In this document: in pieces, positions 7,252 to 8,863 of the stretch
Position numbering within the stretch: position 1 is the stretch's first letter
How the letters are laid out: the number at the start of each line of letters is the position of its first letter
NCBI GenBank assembly: GCA_015711695.1
Contig: JACVIW010000083.1
Location: 1 to 8,863 of the forward strand
Origin: Candidatus Geohydrothermomicrobium daggyaiense
GTDB taxonomy: Bacteria > Actinomycetota > Geothermincolia > Fen-727 > JACVIW01
Direction: 5' to 3'
DNA length: 8,863 nt
Notes under the pieces: model-generated
The model's database searches: none
Seen by the model: only the letters and a program-made list of their open reading frames with translations
What the model was told of the DNA's origin: nothing
Position numbers and translations under genes: made by a program

Positions 7252-7360
7252 GCCTGATGATCCGTCCCATCGATGAGGGTGACAGGATTAATCGCACATT
7301 ATCTCAGACCGTCATCCGGTAATCCGCCTGATCATCCGTCCGATCGATGAGGGGGTAAGG
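7252..7360. repeat. Pair of 35-bp direct repeats, 74 bp apart
   Basis: Copies at 7252-7286 and 7326-7360 match at 30 of 35 positions. Both begin gcctgat, share atccgtcc in the middle and continue with atcgatgaggg. The start-to-start distance of 74 bp is close to seven helical turns. The second copy contains the palindrome cgatcg. A further atccg motif (gtcatccggtaatccg) sits just before the second copy. This could be a pair of protein binding sites or a duplicated remnant; it matches no element I recognise. Confidence 0.6.
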
Positions 7361-7496
7361 GTGATTCCATAATCCTTTTCATGACAACCGTCCAGAACCT
7401 CGCGCCATATGCTAACTGCCCGTAAGTGACAACGTGATTTCACATTCCTTTCTCAAAATAACATCTATCTTTTTCCTCGTTGAGTCGGGATATTCC

Positions 7497-7528
7497 ATTC
7501 GTATAAAGACGAATTCGTATAGAGACGA
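7497..7528. repeat. Two-copy 16-bp tandem repeat
   Basis: attcgtataaagacga (7497-7512) is followed directly by attcgtatagagacga (7513-7528), with one mismatch. A partial echo (taaagtctacga) follows. Function unknown. Confidence 0.6.
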
Positions 7529-7580
7529 TAAAGTCTACGATCTGGCGGTGACCCTGAACATTCTCCTGTTCTTCCGCACA

Positions 7581-7616
7581 CGAAAGAGATCCTGTACGAC
7601 TTGTGTACCTCTTTCG
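7581..7616. repeat. Inverted repeat, 8-bp arms with 20-nt loop
   Basis: cgaaagag (7581-7588) is the perfect complement of ctctttcg (7609-7616). The loop and flank carry three tgtac motifs (7593-7597, 7604-7608 and 7636-7640). No T-run follows, so it is not a clear terminator. Confidence 0.45.
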
Positions 7617-7837
7617 CAGTATCTGAGCACCCCCCTGTACAATTTGCCTGAAAGGAAAGCGAACCTGCTCGATATGAGACCGCCGCTTTTGGATTTCTTT
7701 TAGTGATAAAGCCAGGTTAGCTTTCTCTTCGTCTTCTTTAAGAGGTGAAGCAAAAGGGACGCTGTGGTGAAAAGCCGTTGATGAACAAACCTGCTGCGGT
7801 AAATACTGGTACTGGTTTAAACTTTAGCCTTTCATCT

Positions 7838-7887
7838 GAACACACCCCTGCTTCGCTTATTTTCTCAAAGCGTGGGCAGGGGTGTTC
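7838..7887. repeat. Long imperfect hairpin
   Basis: The outer stem cacccctgc (7843-7851) pairs with gcaggggtg (7876-7884). It is extended outward by gaa/ttc past a two-base bulge and inward by cgctt (7854-7858) with aagcg (7868-7872), for 17 paired bases in all. Neither strand has a real T-run after it, so a classical rho-independent terminator is unlikely. It lies 120-170 bp after the stop at 8009 and could still act as a weak or rho-assisted 3' end for that gene, or be the core of a small repeated palindromic element. Confidence 0.55.
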
Positions 7888-7902
7888 GTTTCGTATGCTA
7901 AA

Positions 7903-8017
7903 CGGTAAAACCTTTATTTCCATAGCGAAAATCAAGTCAACTTCGTATTTCTGGCGGTATACTTAATAAAACAGCATATCGGTCAATCTTTATTTTTATA
8001 GCTAACATTCAGTCAAC
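7903..8017. repeat. Diverged direct repeat pair next to the hairpin
   Basis: The segment 7903-7941 is repeated at 7980-8017. The core 30 bp (7912-7941 and 7988-8017) matches at 24 positions, sharing ctttattt, atagc and agtcaac, preceded in both by cggt. The second copy runs over the stop codon of the gene ending at 8009. On the minus strand each copy starts GTTGACT and has ATAAAG 17 bp after the TTGACT, loosely promoter-like. Confidence 0.5.
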
Positions 8018-8863
8018 CCCATAACCGAGAACGGTATGCCCTCCCGTTATTCTCCCAGCGTAGTTAAAGTAAATGGGTCGCTCGCAAATGAGAGGTCTAT
8101 CCGACTCAACCAGGGTTGAAATCTCTTTTCCCGCGCCAGCGTCAGCGTTTGCGCTGAGGGTCAATCTCGTCCTCGCAGGAATCGTTACGGTTCTGCTGGT
8201 CACGCCTCCGTGCGAATCGAAATACGTTATACGAACACCCGTCTCGGTCTCGTTCGGATTCATCAGGCAGAGCCACTGTTCGAAACCATCCCCTGTATAT
8301 CCTTCAGCGAAGAACGATCTTTTTAAAAGCCCCATGGCACCAGGAATTACGTGCCCTCCAGTCCAGTGCCCAACTCCGCCGCCGCGGTAATCGAAATACA
8401 TGGGTCTCTCCGCGACAAAGGGCATATCCGACAAGAGCAGAATGGAAACATCTTTTTCGAAACCCACCTCTTTGTTGACGTAAACGGTGAGCCTCTCCTT
8501 TGGTCTGACCTCATAGGACCTGAGCATATTCTCACCCTGCCCTTCGCCGAGCATGTAAGTCGCGTTCACCCTGATCGGGATTTCATTCGGATTCTGAAGG
8601 CAGAGCCACTCATCAAACCCCGACCTCGTCGTTCCTTCCGGGAAATACCACCGACTCTCTGCCCAGTTGACTCCCACAGCGCAATGACCCCCGCTCCATC
8701 CTGTATAACCACCGTATCGGAAATACATGGGTCGCTCAGCGACAACCGGTAAGTCCGATTCGAGGAGAAGGCTCGCGTCTTTGCCGGAACCTATATGATC
8801 GCGGACAAGAAAAGTGGCGCGGGAACGCGGCGCAATCTCGCCTTTCACCTCTTTTTCCCCTTC
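8009..8863 (-). CDS. C-terminal part of a protein with 109-residue repeats, probably cell-surface or secreted
   Basis: The frame is open to the right edge of the window, so the 5' end is missing; 284 residues are visible. A GTG at 8848 is not a credible start: the preceding codons continue the repeat pattern and there is no Shine-Dalgarno. The protein is built of about 109-residue units (327 bp exactly, seen as aaatacatggg at 8721 and 8394 and a variant at 8067). Each unit has a 'SDxPxVAERPMYFxY' block, a 'GGHxxxG' block and an 'FFAEGxTxxGFxxWLCLxNPNE' block. The last unit stops after its GGH block. Beta-rich with many aromatic residues and almost no charge clusters. No enzymatic motif is visible. 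I associate this repeat type with large extracellular proteins of deep-branching Actinobacteria (memory, not checked). It shares strand but no evident function with the operon. Confidence 0.8.
   Translation of the reverse strand, partial: EGEKEVKGEIAPRSRATFLVRDHIGSGKDASLLLESDLPVVAERPMYFRYGGYTGWSGGHCAVGVNWAESRWYFPEGTTRSGFDEWLCLQNPNEIPIRVNATYMLGEGQGENMLRSYEVRPKERLTVYVNKEVGFEKDVSILLLSDMPFVAERPMYFDYRGGGVGHWTGGHVIPGAMGLLKRSFFAEGYTGDGFEQWLCLMNPNETETGVRITYFDSHGGVTSRTVTIPARTRLTLSANADAGAGKEISTLVESDRPLICERPIYFNYAGRITGGHTVLGYGVD

Larger units (their letters stand above)
6911..8008. other. Long upstream intergenic region, no convincing gene
   Basis: About 1.1 kb without a supported coding region. Frames of 64, 89, 73 and 65 codons exist, but they lack good ribosome binding sites or run over repeats and hairpins. 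The stretch holds the short direct repeat at 6968-6984, the 35-bp pair at 7252/7326, a 16-bp tandem pair at 7497, an inverted repeat at 7581-7616, a long hairpin at 7838-7887 and a diverged 38-bp pair at 7903/7980. The density of repeats suggests regulatory DNA or remnants of small repeated elements. I recognised no tRNA, riboswitch or CRISPR array. Confidence 0.5.

Noticed and set aside
7434..7703. Plus-strand frame of 89 codons
   Set aside because: GTG start without a Shine-Dalgarno; the frame spans a tandem repeat and an inverted repeat, and its composition looks non-coding.
7738..7966. Opposed 65- and 73-codon frames around the long hairpin
   Set aside because: Both run through the hairpin and the repeats, and their lengths are explained by that structure. 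No ribosome binding site suits the minus frame. I kept the repeats but not a gene.
7912..8017. TTGACT...ATAAAG promoters in the repeat pair on the minus strand
   Set aside because: The -10 match is poor, no gene follows for more than a kilobase, and a far better promoter lies at 6837-6872.

Overview
The window holds one complete five-gene operon on the minus strand (transcribed from about 6837 down to about 705), two stretches without a convincing gene (1-763 and 6783-8008), and the 3' end of an unrelated repeat-containing protein gene on the same strand (8009 to the right edge).

In transcription order the operon encodes: (1) a four-cluster Fe-S subunit of the formate dehydrogenase/DMSO reductase beta type with a C-terminal membrane anchor (5973-6782); (2) RnfC (4637-5956); (3) RnfD (3673-4620); (4) a Tat-exported molybdopterin oxidoreductase of the DMSO reductase family, closest in look to polysulfide/thiosulfate reductase catalytic subunits (1366-3621); and (5) a TorD-family maturation chaperone (764-1363). 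A very good sigma70-type promoter (TTGACA, 17 bp spacer, TAAAAT) lies 55 bp before the first start codon. A rho-independent terminator follows the last gene. The intergenic gaps are 16, 16, 51 and 2 bp, so the set reads as one transcription unit.

The unusual point is the combination. The usual membrane subunit of such enzymes (a NrfD/PsrC or cytochrome b type protein) is absent, and so are RnfA, B, E and G. Only RnfC and RnfD are present, the pair that in an Rnf complex joins cytosolic NAD(H) to the extracytoplasmic flavin side. I infer a 'half-Rnf' path: NADH -> RnfC (flavin, Fe-S) -> RnfD (covalent FMN) -> anchored Fe-S subunit -> molybdenum active site outside the membrane. The substrate cannot be named from sequence; a sulfur compound is the leading guess.

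The 1.2 kb upstream of the operon carries several short repeats and hairpins, including direct repeats next to the promoter that look like activator sites, a 35-bp pair at 74 bp spacing, and a roughly 38-bp pair next to a long hairpin.

Organism: GC content is moderate and the Shine-Dalgarno sequences are strong, with GTG and TTG starts. The protein at the right edge has 109-residue repeats with 'EGxTxxGFxxWLCLxNPNE' blocks, a type I associate from memory with deep-branching, mostly uncultured anaerobic Actinobacteria. That assignment is an inference of moderate strength.
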